Positions 16,671-23,896 of a DNA stretch of 45,117 nucleotides are shown piece by piece (within the stretch, counting starts at the first letter, position 1; each line of letters opens with the position of its first letter). The DNA lies in the NCBI GenBank assembly GCA_030626025.1, contig DAOUPT010000002.1, positions 1 through 45,117 of the forward strand. The letters are read 5' to 3'. Under the pieces are notes generated by a model. It had not been told where the DNA came from. It ran no database searches and saw nothing but the letters and a program-made list of their open reading frames with translations. The stretch is from Anderseniella sp. (lineage in GTDB: Bacteria; Pseudomonadota; Alphaproteobacteria; Rhizobiales; Aestuariivirgaceae). The translations under genes and the position numbers were made by a program.

Positions 16671-16699
16671 GATGTAGTGATTTAAATGATCACCGTCAA
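16671..16699 (-). promoter_or_regulatory. Candidate serC promoter with internal palindrome
   Basis: On the minus strand TTGACG (16694-16699) and TACATC (16671-16676) are 17 nt apart, placing the transcription start just before the leader hairpin. The spacer is itself an inverted repeat, GTGAT and ATCAC (16677-16693), and could be an operator. Confidence 0.4.
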
Positions 16700-16732
16700 C
16701 CGGTTATTTCGTCCCTAGATTAGTTGACATAT

Positions 16733-16763
16733 AAAAAAACCCGGGAACAATCAAGTTCCCGGG
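16733..16763 (-). terminator. Rho-independent terminator of the outer-membrane barrel gene
   Basis: CCCGGGAAC and GTTCCCGGG pair perfectly (9 bp, 6-nt loop, 16740-16763). On the minus strand seven T residues follow directly. It lies about 40 nt after the stop of the outer-membrane protein gene. Confidence 0.92.
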
Positions 16764-16802
16764 CCAGGGTAATTCCCGAACTACTGTTTTAATTTCAATA
16801 AC

Positions 16803-17501
16803 TTACCATTGACCAAAGTGATACCGCATACCCACCTTGATTTCATGGGAATTTAAGTTGTCCACGGTCATCGGCGTGGCACCTTTCGAGCGGGCATATC
16901 CGAGATCGACATAACGGTATGCAACATCAAGCATCAGATTATCGGTAATATCATATGAGATTCCGGCACCGATATTGTAGGCAAAGGCTGTCCGCGAACC
17001 ATCGGTTGAACCCACAGGCAGCGTCATGCCGGTCAGTCGATGATGGGCAAAACCAACACCACCGCCAATATAAGGGGTAAAGCCATTGTAATTGGTAATA
17101 TCCCAGAAAGCATTCAGAAAGCCGGTATAGGTTTCAAGATCAGCATCAATGCCGCCAAAAGCTTCAGTAAGTGAGGCTTTAAAACGATATCCACCGGTTA
17201 CCTCAATCCGCATATTCTCTACAACCCGGCAGCCCGCGCCAGCTTCAACAAAAGCGTGATTGGCCACCCTTTCATCGGTTGCATTTGTAAATGCGCCACC
17301 AGCCTGTTTGGTAATCGTTGGACGCTGATGAAAGGAACCGCCGACATCAGCCCGGGCATAAAAGCATGAGGGTTGCTCATCAACAACTTCTACATATTGT
17401 GGCGGCGGAGGTGGCGGTGAAATATCAGCCGCGTTGCTCGCATTTACCCCAAAAAACCCAATAACGCAGACACCAGCTAACAAACCAACACGAAACTTCA
17501 T
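16803..17501 (-). CDS. Omp25-like outer-membrane beta-barrel protein
   Basis: This 232-residue protein has a Sec signal peptide (cleavage near SNA/AD, residue 24) and a short proline run (PPPPPP, about 29-35). The barrel domain has alternating strands such as MRIEVTGGYRFKASL, YIGGGVGFAHHRL and MLDVAYRYVDLGYAR. It ends in KVGMRYHFGQW, whose aromatic C-terminal strand is typical of Bam-assembled barrels. It resembles the Omp25/Omp31-type small porin-like proteins of Hyphomicrobiales, which shape the outer membrane; no enzymatic role is implied. GGAG lies 7 nt before the ATG. A CtrA-like box lies 114-128 nt upstream of the start codon and a strong terminator follows the gene. Confidence 0.8.
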   Translation of the reverse strand: MKFRVGLLAGVCVIGFFGVNASNAADISPPPPPPQYVEVVDEQPSCFYARADVGGSFHQRPTITKQAGGAFTNATDERVANHAFVEAGAGCRVVENMRIEVTGGYRFKASLTEAFGGIDADLETYTGFLNAFWDITNYNGFTPYIGGGVGFAHHRLTGMTLPVGSTDGSRTAFAYNIGAGISYDITDNLMLDVAYRYVDLGYARSKGATPMTVDNLNSHEIKVGMRYHFGQW

Positions 17502-17614
17502 AACTCAACTCCATTTTGCAAGCCATTACACTGTCTTGCGATCCTGACAAACTCGTCCGCACTCAAAATTAAAAAGCTGAACGATTATTCAAGAAGGAGT
17601 ATTAACCAAACCAA

Positions 17615-17629
17615 TTAAGAAGGGATTAA
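17615..17629. promoter_or_regulatory. Candidate CtrA box upstream of the outer-membrane protein gene
   Basis: TTAAGAAGGGATTAA fits TTAA-N7-TTAA exactly. It lies in the 202-nt gap upstream of the outer-membrane protein gene. CtrA is known to control outer-membrane composition in Brucella. The motif is visible; binding is inferred. Confidence 0.45.
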
Positions 17630-17703
17630 GGCTAACAAAAAGTTTCTGATGGCTTGTAAAAAGCTGGATTCAGTTACGCGCGCCGCACAAAAACTGCCCT
17701 TTC

Positions 17704-18321
17704 CTAATGCGGTTCACCCTGCTCGGCATTGCGCAATTCCATGGTTTTCAGATAGGCCGGGCGGGTTCTCAGGCGTTCTATATAGTCGAGTACCGGTCCC
17801 TTGGGTATTTCCCATTTAGGGATATTTTGAGCCCAATTTGCACAATGGCACAGGATGATATCAGGAATTGTGAAAGTATCGCCAGTGACATATTCTTGGC
17901 TACCAAGACGCGTTTCCAGAACACCCATGGCCCGGTCAAACTCGTGTTTGGTGGCTCTGGCGATATCGGCAACAGCCAGTTCTTTGGGCAGGAAGAAACT
18001 GTGCTTGGCGTGGGTCCACAGCGCCGATTCGATATCATCGAGAACAAATTGTGTCCAGCTGTCCTGCTTGGCCCGCTCAATGGTTCCTGCCTTGTGTGTC
18101 AGGGCGCCATGTTTGTCGGCAAGAAACTGGCAGATGGCAACCGAGTCAAGGATAACATCATCGCCAACTAGCAAGGCCGGAACTTTGCCCGACGGGTTAT
18201 GCTTGGCAATTTCTTCACTGCGCGGCATCGCCGGAATGTGTTCGTACTCAAGTTCCAATTCTTCCAAACACCACAAAACGCGAAAGCCACGGGTTTTCAG
18301 GCTGCCAATCAGTGTGTACAT
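17704..18321 (-). CDS. Glutathione S-transferase family protein
   Basis: The 205-residue protein has an N-terminal thioredoxin-like GST domain (MYTLIGSLKTRGFRVLWCLEE, NPSGKVPALLVGDDVILDS with the cis-proline and glutathione-binding Asp/Ser) and an all-helical C-terminal domain (about 85-200). GSTs conjugate or reduce substrates with glutathione; the specific substrate is unknown. The true start is the ATG at 18321, preceded by GAGGGA about 10 nt upstream; the longer frame uses a TTG that sits too close to that site. It diverges from the AEC transporter gene across about 90 nt. Confidence 0.88.
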   Translation of the reverse strand: MYTLIGSLKTRGFRVLWCLEELELEYEHIPAMPRSEEIAKHNPSGKVPALLVGDDVILDSVAICQFLADKHGALTHKAGTIERAKQDSWTQFVLDDIESALWTHAKHSFFLPKELAVADIARATKHEFDRAMGVLETRLGSQEYVTGDTFTIPDIILCHCANWAQNIPKWEIPKGPVLDYIERLRTRPAYLKTMELRNAEQGEPH

Positions 18322-18411
18322 ATTTATCAATCCCTCATGTAATTTATCTGTCTTTATCTATTACTAAAAGATAGGTAGATTAGACGCTCTCTGCAACGGA
18401 AAATTATTCGC

Positions 18412-19347
18412 ATGAATGCAATTTTGGTCACGGTGGTGCCGGTTTTTTTGCTCATCGGCCTGGGTTTTTTTGCTGCCCGCATGAAGCTTATGGACACAGC
18501 CGGGGTGACTGGACTGCACAATTTTGTCTTTCTGTTTGCCATTCCCGCTCTGTTGTTTCGAACCGCCATGAAAGTCGAAATCGGCGCGTCGGCCCCCTGG
18601 AAGCTATGGGCGGCCTATTTCGGTTCTGCCGCAATTGTCTGGTTGCTGGCCGTATTGATTTCACCCAAAATACCGTCATTGCGCCCGGTTGGTGGGGCTC
18701 CGGCAGCCATCGCATCATCATTCGGCAATCTGGTGATGATGGGTATTCCGTTGTCATTTGCCCACTATGGCGAAGCAGCCGTTGTTCCAGCAGCATTAAT
18801 CGTTGCCATTCACGCACCGCTACACTGGTTTTTTGCCACCTTGCGGGCCGAGTGGGTGGGGCGCGGCGGCGGTTCACTTGCCGTAACACTTAAAGAGTTG
18901 TTTGTGTCACTGGCCAAAAATCCGATTGTCATGGCCCTGCTGGCCGGAGCGCTGTGGGGGGCGACCGGACTGGGCTTGCACCCGATTGCTGACCGGACAA
19001 TTTCGCTGCTCGGTCAGGCCGGTGTGCCAGCGGCCCTGTTTGCGCTGGGATTATCGCTGGCTGCTTATGGCCTGAAAGGCCACATGCGCGGCGTTACTGT
19101 TCTGCTGGTGTTGAAAATGGCAGTGTTTCCACTGGTCGCGGCAATCATGGCCTTTAAGGTTTTTGACCTGCCTCCCTTGGCAGCCAACATTATTGTCCTG
19201 TTTGCTTGCCTGCCACCAGGCGCCAATGCCTATCTATTTGCAACCCGCTACAAAGCCTCGATCGCCCCGGTATCAGGGGCAATCGGGCTTGGCACATTTT
19301 TGGCACTGTTCAGCGTAACGGCGGTATTCTGGTTGTTAGGGCCTTAA
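18412..19347 (+). CDS. AEC family (auxin efflux carrier-like) transporter
   Basis: This 311-residue protein has about ten hydrophobic helices. It opens with VVPVFLLIGLGFFAARMKLM and has the internal two-half symmetry of the AEC/MdcF family, including SFGNLVMMGIPLSFAHYGE in the first half and AGVPAALFALGLSLA in the second. Bacterial members carry malonate, malate or other small organic acids, but the substrate is not predictable here. An ACGGAAA site lies upstream of the ATG. It is monocistronic: it diverges from the GST gene and converges on chpT with repeats in between. Confidence 0.85.
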   Translation: MNAILVTVVPVFLLIGLGFFAARMKLMDTAGVTGLHNFVFLFAIPALLFRTAMKVEIGASAPWKLWAAYFGSAAIVWLLAVLISPKIPSLRPVGGAPAAIASSFGNLVMMGIPLSFAHYGEAAVVPAALIVAIHAPLHWFFATLRAEWVGRGGGSLAVTLKELFVSLAKNPIVMALLAGALWGATGLGLHPIADRTISLLGQAGVPAALFALGLSLAAYGLKGHMRGVTVLLVLKMAVFPLVAAIMAFKVFDLPPLAANIIVLFACLPPGANAYLFATRYKASIAPVSGAIGLGTFLALFSVTAVFWLLGP

Positions 19348-19375
19348 AGCGCTTAGAGCTTTTCCGGTTTAAACT
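19347..19375. repeat. Palindrome-rich segment after the AEC transporter gene
   Basis: AAGCGCTT (19347-19354) and GTTTAAAC (19367-19374) are perfect palindromes joined by AGAGCTTTTCCG. This arrangement resembles dispersed intergenic repeats common in Hyphomicrobiales genomes. Only one copy is seen in this window. Confidence 0.3.
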
Positions 19376-19383
19376 AAACACAA

Positions 19384-19480
19384 GGGCAGCAAGCGCTGCC
19401 CCGGCGCCACTGCGCCGCGCCAGCGCAGGCCCGAACGGACACGTAGTGTCAGTGAGGATACGCCGTGAGCGGAATAAAAT
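19384..19480. repeat. Intergenic structured repeat, copy A
   Basis: Stem 1 pairs GGGCAGC with GCTGCCC around AAGC (19384-19401), and stem 2 pairs CGGCG with CGCCG around CCACTG (19402-19417). These are followed by GCAGGCCCGAACG, an extra small hairpin GACAC-GTA-GTGTC and a tail GTGAGGATACGCCGTGAGCGG. About 38 nt of the core align with copy B near 30611-30648 with about five differences, and the tail is also shared. It lies between convergent gene ends. Confidence 0.7.
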
Positions 19481-19481
19481 C

Positions 19482-19512
19482 AGGGCGATTCTGGCAAAGT
19501 CAGAAACGCCCT
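19482..19512 (-). terminator. Probable chpT terminator hairpin
   Basis: AGGGCG plus TTCTG pairs with CAGAA plus CGCCCT (11 bp with one A-A mismatch) around a 7-nt loop. On the minus strand it starts at the chpT stop codon and is followed by GATTTTATT. Confidence 0.55.
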
Positions 19513-20173
19513 AGGCAATATCCTGCAACGGAGCAGCAACAGCCTGCGATCTGCCGGTAAACACCACATCATCACCCGACATTTCAGCAGTTAATCCATA
19601 AACCGCTTCACTGGCCAGACGCATGGCGTAATAGACCTGCACCAACCGGGCATCAAGCTCGGAAGCTTCCAGTTCGCCGTTCATAACCGCCAGAATTTTT
19701 TCAGGTATTTTTGCCCGGTCACCAACGGCGCGAACGGTGAAACCGTTTTCATCGGCTTCGACAATAATCTCGCCGCCACGCGGAATCGAACTCATCCCCA
19801 TCAGCACCATATTGAGCAGCAGCTTTACTTCTGATTTAGGTCTCTGCACCCTCGGTGCGTTCCACTTCAGGGAAATTTTTTCATTGCCGATAAACATCGT
19901 CGTAATATCACCAGCTTCGCCCAGATCAATCAGGGTACCCATGCTGCCGGCAGCCCCAAAAGCCATCCGGCAAAATTGCAGTTTGGCCGAAGCTGATTTG
20001 GCTGATTGGGTTATAAGATCAAAAGCAATCTGGCGCATTTCAGGATCATCTTCATCCTCAAGCACTTCCAACCCGTTGGCTATGGCCCCGACCGGGGAAA
20101 TAACATCATGGCAGACCCGGCTGCATAAAAGGGCGGCCAGATCAATATCTTCCAACAGTTTGTTTTGGTTCAT
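19511..20173 (-). CDS. chpT: ChpT histidine phosphotransferase of the CtrA pathway
   Basis: The 220-residue protein starts with a dimerisation/phosphotransfer helix holding the conserved phospho-accepting His22 (LCSRVCHDVISPVGAIANG). A degenerate HATPase-like domain follows (VKLLLNMVLMGMSSIPRGGEIIVEA). ChpT passes phosphate from the CckA hybrid kinase to CtrA and CpdR, which control the alphaproteobacterial cell cycle. The ATG at 20173 has GGAGGG 5 nt upstream; the longer frame upstream lacks such a site. CtrA-like boxes elsewhere in this window (2119, 17615) fit the presence of this pathway. Confidence 0.88.
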   Translation of the reverse strand: MNQNKLLEDIDLAALLCSRVCHDVISPVGAIANGLEVLEDEDDPEMRQIAFDLITQSAKSASAKLQFCRMAFGAAGSMGTLIDLGEAGDITTMFIGNEKISLKWNAPRVQRPKSEVKLLLNMVLMGMSSIPRGGEIIVEADENGFTVRAVGDRAKIPEKILAVMNGELEASELDARLVQVYYAMRLASEAVYGLTAEMSGDDVVFTGRSQAVAAPLQDIA

Positions 20174-20355
20174 TTTTCCCTCCAGATCACATTTTGATAT
20201 TGATTCGTTATAAAACACTCGCGAGCATTGCCAAGGAGAAATTCATCAGTTGAATCAAGCCATTGTTTCGACTCATGTTTTTCTGACTGTTGTGCCGGAC
20301 TGATTTTATTGTACAACAGATTTGGTATAAAAACGGCGAATCAAAAGGACTTAAA

Positions 20356-21144
20356 TTGACACAAAAACCGACAAATGAACTGCTGACACTGGCCAACATC
20401 GCTATCGACGCCGGGGCGGTCATTATGGAAATCTACAAGCAAGGTATGGACGTAAAGCTGAAAAGCGATAATTCGCCGGTGACCCAGGCCGATGTAGACG
20501 CAGAGGCGGTTATTCTCAAAGGCTTGGCTGAATTTGACCCCCAAACCCCGGTAATTGCCGAAGAAGCTGTAGCCGGAGGCAAAAAGCCGGTTGCTGCACC
20601 GCGATTTTATCTTGTCGACCCCCTTGATGGCACCAGAGAATTCATCAGCCGCAATGGCGAATTCACCGTCAACATTGCTATCATCGAAGAAGGCAATCCA
20701 GTTTGCGGGGTAATATTTGCTCCGGCAATAAATCGTCTTTTTTGCGGCAGGAAAGATCTTGGAGCCTGGCAATCCAGCTTTTCCATCGGTGATGATCTTG
20801 CCGGGGCCGACTGGCAAAAGTTTCAAACACCGCCCTTGCCATTAAAAGACGTCATCGCCGTTGCCAGCCGGTCACACCGCGATCAGGAAACCGAAGATTG
20901 GCTCAAGGAAAAAGGCGTCGGCAAAGTTATCAGTGCCGGATCGTCTTTGAAATTTTGTCTGGTAGCCACCGGTGAAGCCCATTTATACCCACGCTTTGGC
21001 CGGACAATGGAGTGGGACACAGCCGCCGGTCATGCTATTGTCGTTGCCGCTGGTGGCAAGGTGGTGACCATTGATGGTTTGCCATTGCGCTATGGCAAAC
21101 AGCAACGCGGATTTGATAATCCGGCGTTTTTTGTGTCTTCGTGA
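20356..21144 (+). CDS. cysQ: 3'(2'),5'-bisphosphate nucleotidase CysQ
   Basis: This 262-residue member of the inositol monophosphatase superfamily has the metal-binding set: Glu69/Glu70 (PVIAEE), Asp88/Asp91 (VDPLDGTREF) and the C-terminal MEWDTAAGHAI. GTREF and the overall length point to CysQ, which hydrolyses 3'-phosphoadenosine 5'-phosphate from sulfate assimilation. The start chosen is TTG 20356, with AAGGA 6 nt upstream, giving MTQKPTNELL; the longer open frame begins at another TTG without a site. It occupies the place upstream of cpoB where tolB-pal often lies. Confidence 0.88.
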   Translation: MTQKPTNELLTLANIAIDAGAVIMEIYKQGMDVKLKSDNSPVTQADVDAEAVILKGLAEFDPQTPVIAEEAVAGGKKPVAAPRFYLVDPLDGTREFISRNGEFTVNIAIIEEGNPVCGVIFAPAINRLFCGRKDLGAWQSSFSIGDDLAGADWQKFQTPPLPLKDVIAVASRSHRDQETEDWLKEKGVGKVISAGSSLKFCLVATGEAHLYPRFGRTMEWDTAAGHAIVVAAGGKVVTIDGLPLRYGKQQRGFDNPAFFVSS

Positions 21145-21261
21145 CGACTGACAAGAGGTTGATTTGTTGTAGCGCCATAATTTGGGCCATTATGCAGTGT
21201 TGAGATTATTGCGCTGGCGGGTTAAACAGGTTTTGAAATAAATAAAACTGGAGACGGCCTT

Positions 21262-22308
21262 ATGAACAAGCCGATCACAACACTGGCACTGTTTGCTGCA
21301 ATCTTAATGAGTGCCGCGACCACCAACGGCGCTGCGGCCCAGAACGCCCAATGGAATGCGCTGTTTGACCGGATTATCCGGCTGGAAGCCAATGTAAAGA
21401 ACATGGCCCGCAACGGCGGTGGCAATGGGGGCTATCAACAAACCCAGAGCAATGATCAGATGCGGCAAGTGCTGAACGAGATCAGGCAAATGCGCCAGCA
21501 ATTGCTCACCATGGATGCCCGCTTGCGCCGGTTGGAGAAAAACAGTGGTCGTTCCGGCGCGGTTCACCCCAGACAGCCAACATATCGCCAGCAGGCACAG
21601 TTACCAACCAGATTGCCAGCAAATAATCCAACTTTTGCTGAAACCGACCTGAACCAGTACCGCGTTAACAACGAACCACAAATCTTTGTGGAAATCGGCA
21701 AACCCAAAGACCATGTGGCTCGTTCCCAGGGTGTTCCTGTTGCTCCAATCGCCAGAGCACCAATTGCCAGGGCGCCAGCCAATTGGCAAGCCGCTGCTCC
21801 GGTTGTCCCGCCGGTTACCCCCGCAATTGTACCGCAAGGCACTCAAAAACTTGCTGGTTTACCACCCCAGACCAACGGTGTGGTGCGACAAACCCTTGAT
21901 GGCAACCAGATCACCCAGCAATCGGTGGCCAAGAAGCTTTATGACCGCTCCGCATCAGCTTTGCTTTCACGCCGCTATGGTGCAGCTGAATCCGGATTTA
22001 AATCTTTCCTGCGTAAATACGGTTCACATGATCTGGCCTCGGGCGCCCAATTCATGCTCGGTGAAACCTATTACATTCAGCGCAACTGGCGTCTGGCAGC
22101 CCAAAGCTACCTCAAGGGCTACCGCAAATATCCACAAGGGACCCGGGCCGGTGATACATTGCTAAAGCTTGGCATGTCATTGGGCAAACTCGGTCAGAAA
22201 TCACAAAGCTGCGGTGCCTTTGAAACGGTGGTCAGTAAGTACAAATCTTCTGGTAGTGCCGTTGCCCAGGCAAAAAAAGAGATGAAGCGTGCCCGATGCC
22301 AAGGATGA
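21262..22308 (+). CDS. cpoB: Tol-Pal system protein CpoB (YbgF)
   Basis: The 348-residue periplasmic protein has a signal peptide (cleavage after AAA, about residue 26). A trimerising coiled coil follows (about 30-95; NDQMRQVLNEIRQMRQQL), then a Pro/Ala/Gln-rich linker with APIAR repeats (about 96-215) and C-terminal TPR repeats (about 228-345; AAESGFKSFLRKY, LGETYYIQRNW). CpoB links cell-wall synthesis with Tol-Pal constriction at division. GGAGA lies upstream of the ATG. The usual tolQRAB-pal genes are not upstream here; cysQ is. The C-terminus overlaps tilS by 20 nt. Confidence 0.9.
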   Translation: MNKPITTLALFAAILMSAATTNGAAAQNAQWNALFDRIIRLEANVKNMARNGGGNGGYQQTQSNDQMRQVLNEIRQMRQQLLTMDARLRRLEKNSGRSGAVHPRQPTYRQQAQLPTRLPANNPTFAETDLNQYRVNNEPQIFVEIGKPKDHVARSQGVPVAPIARAPIARAPANWQAAAPVVPPVTPAIVPQGTQKLAGLPPQTNGVVRQTLDGNQITQQSVAKKLYDRSASALLSRRYGAAESGFKSFLRKYGSHDLASGAQFMLGETYYIQRNWRLAAQSYLKGYRKYPQGTRAGDTLLKLGMSLGKLGQKSQSCGAFETVVSKYKSSGSAVAQAKKEMKRARCQG

Positions 22309-23545
22309 CTTTCATCTCCTTTACCAACTTTTAGGCGAGCACAAAAAACTGGCCCTGGCCGTTTCTGGTGGGTCCGACTCCACCGCCCTGATGCTCCTTG
22401 CCGCCGATTGGGCCCGGCAAAACAACCGCCAGAACGATATCCACGTTTTAACCGTCGATCACGCCTTGCGCCGCAATTCACATAAAGAAGCAAAGCAGGT
22501 TTACCGCGCCGCCAAAGCCCTTGGCCTGCCCTGCCATATTTTAATCTGGCAACATCAGGGCCAAACCAGCAAAATTCAGGAAACAGCCCGCCGCAATCGC
22601 TATAAATTGATGGGTGAATGGTGCAATGCAAATGGGTTTGCCGGTATCATTACCGCTCATAACAGCGATGATCAGGCCGAAACCATGTTAATGCGGCTGG
22701 CCCGCGGCAGCGGTGTTGATGGCTTATCGGCGATGAATGCCCGTTCACAGCTTTTCGGTGCCACCGTCTATCGCCCCTTGCTGGATGTTTCAAAACACCA
22801 ATTGAAAAAAGTTGTGACCAACGCCGGTCATGACTGGATTGAAGACCCGAGCAACCAAAACGAAAAATTTGAACGAATTCGGGTGCGCTCAGCGATGGCC
22901 GCTATTGAAAAATCAGGTATTGAGTTGTCGGCCATAAATTTATCCACAAAGCGCCTCAAGCGCGCCAGCTCGGCTCTTGAGACGATCACTGATCAATTTA
23001 TGACAACGTCAGTAACAGTCTATAACACCGGCCATTGCGAGATTGACAGAAAGGCATTGCAAACCCTGCCCGATGAAATCGCCATCCGCACTCTGACCCG
23101 ATTACTGGAATGGGCCGGTGGCGCCAACGAACCGGTACGCATGGCAAAAACAGAACGCCTATTTGAAACACTACGAAGTTCAAATACCGAAAAACACACA
23201 TTAGGAGGCGCCCATCTGGCAGTGCGCAAAAACAGCCTCTTAATCGGTCGCGAGTTTGGTCGCATCACACCCGATTTACGGGTCGGGGTCAGAGAATGGG
23301 ACAACCGTTTCACCTTCACCAGCCGCCAGAATGTCCAACCCTACGGCCTGTTGATAGATCACGATGATCGTGATCGCCCACCGCAACTCCCATATTTTGT
23401 AGCCTGCTCCCTACCAGCATTTCTCAACGATGACAAAACCATAACCATCCCCCATCTCGATTTCACCGATGCGGGCGCGGTCAAGCTATCTTCAATGCCC
23501 AAGGGCATTACAACAACCCCGGACCTCATCTTATCAGAACGGTGA
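22289..23545 (+). CDS. tilS: tRNA(Ile)-lysidine synthase
   Basis: This 418-residue N-type ATP pyrophosphatase has the PP-loop SGGSDS (26-31), followed by VDHALR and the ITAHNSDDQAETMLMRLARGSG motif typical of TilS. It attaches lysine to C34 of the AUA-reading tRNA-Ile. The start is GTG 22289, overlapping the cpoB stop by 20 nt, which implies translational coupling. The C-terminal third is divergent, as is normal in the family. The cpoB-tilS-ftsH order is conserved in many Alphaproteobacteria. Confidence 0.92.
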   Translation: MPDAKDDFHLLYQLLGEHKKLALAVSGGSDSTALMLLAADWARQNNRQNDIHVLTVDHALRRNSHKEAKQVYRAAKALGLPCHILIWQHQGQTSKIQETARRNRYKLMGEWCNANGFAGIITAHNSDDQAETMLMRLARGSGVDGLSAMNARSQLFGATVYRPLLDVSKHQLKKVVTNAGHDWIEDPSNQNEKFERIRVRSAMAAIEKSGIELSAINLSTKRLKRASSALETITDQFMTTSVTVYNTGHCEIDRKALQTLPDEIAIRTLTRLLEWAGGANEPVRMAKTERLFETLRSSNTEKHTLGGAHLAVRKNSLLIGREFGRITPDLRVGVREWDNRFTFTSRQNVQPYGLLIDHDDRDRPPQLPYFVACSLPAFLNDDKTITIPHLDFTDAGAVKLSSMPKGITTTPDLILSER

Positions 23546-23896
23546 CAAAATCCGCATTAGAGCCATGCGGACTCTATGTCATTCAGACCTTTCAGGAGAT
23601 GACCCGGTCTGATTTAATGCAAATCAAGACAGTCAAACTTTGGGTTCAAAAATGTCAACAGGCCCTACAACAGGCCCTAATGGCCAGCCACATTTGCATC
23701 GCCTGTCCCCGCAAACCACACTTCAGCCACATCGCCACGTTAAATTTAACCGGTGATCCTTTCGCAAAAACGGTTTTTTCGGCTATATTGTGATATTAGG
23801 TATACATTTACGCTTTTTGTCATCTTGGAAAGCATTCCTGCAATGACTATGTTATAAGCCAATTAGACACTAAAAAAATTAAAAGGACTTTTGCCG
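23546..23896 (+). promoter_or_regulatory. tilS-ftsH gap with a candidate heat-shock promoter
   Basis: This 351-nt gap has no convincing gene. A hairpin, CCGCAT with ATGCGG (23552-23570), follows the tilS stop. CTTGGA (23824-23829) and ACTATGT (23846-23852), spaced 16 nt, resemble the alphaproteobacterial RpoH promoter (CTTGAA-N16-CYTATNT) and lie about 45 nt before ftsH, a classic heat-shock gene. An 83-codon open frame here has no recognisable features. Confidence 0.4.

Noticed and set aside
17602-17618. TTAACCAAACCAATTAA as a second CtrA site
   Set aside because: The half-sites are nine bases apart, not seven; the overlapping 17615-17629 match is the better candidate.
21720-21790. Repeat array in cpoB as a mobile or CRISPR-like repeat
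   Set aside because: It is a coding low-complexity linker (APIAR units) between the coiled coil and TPR domains, common in CpoB proteins.
23542-23793. 83-codon frame whose GTG overlaps the tilS stop
   Set aside because: The GTGA overlap is suggestive, but the translation has no family pattern and the region carries the likely ftsH promoter.
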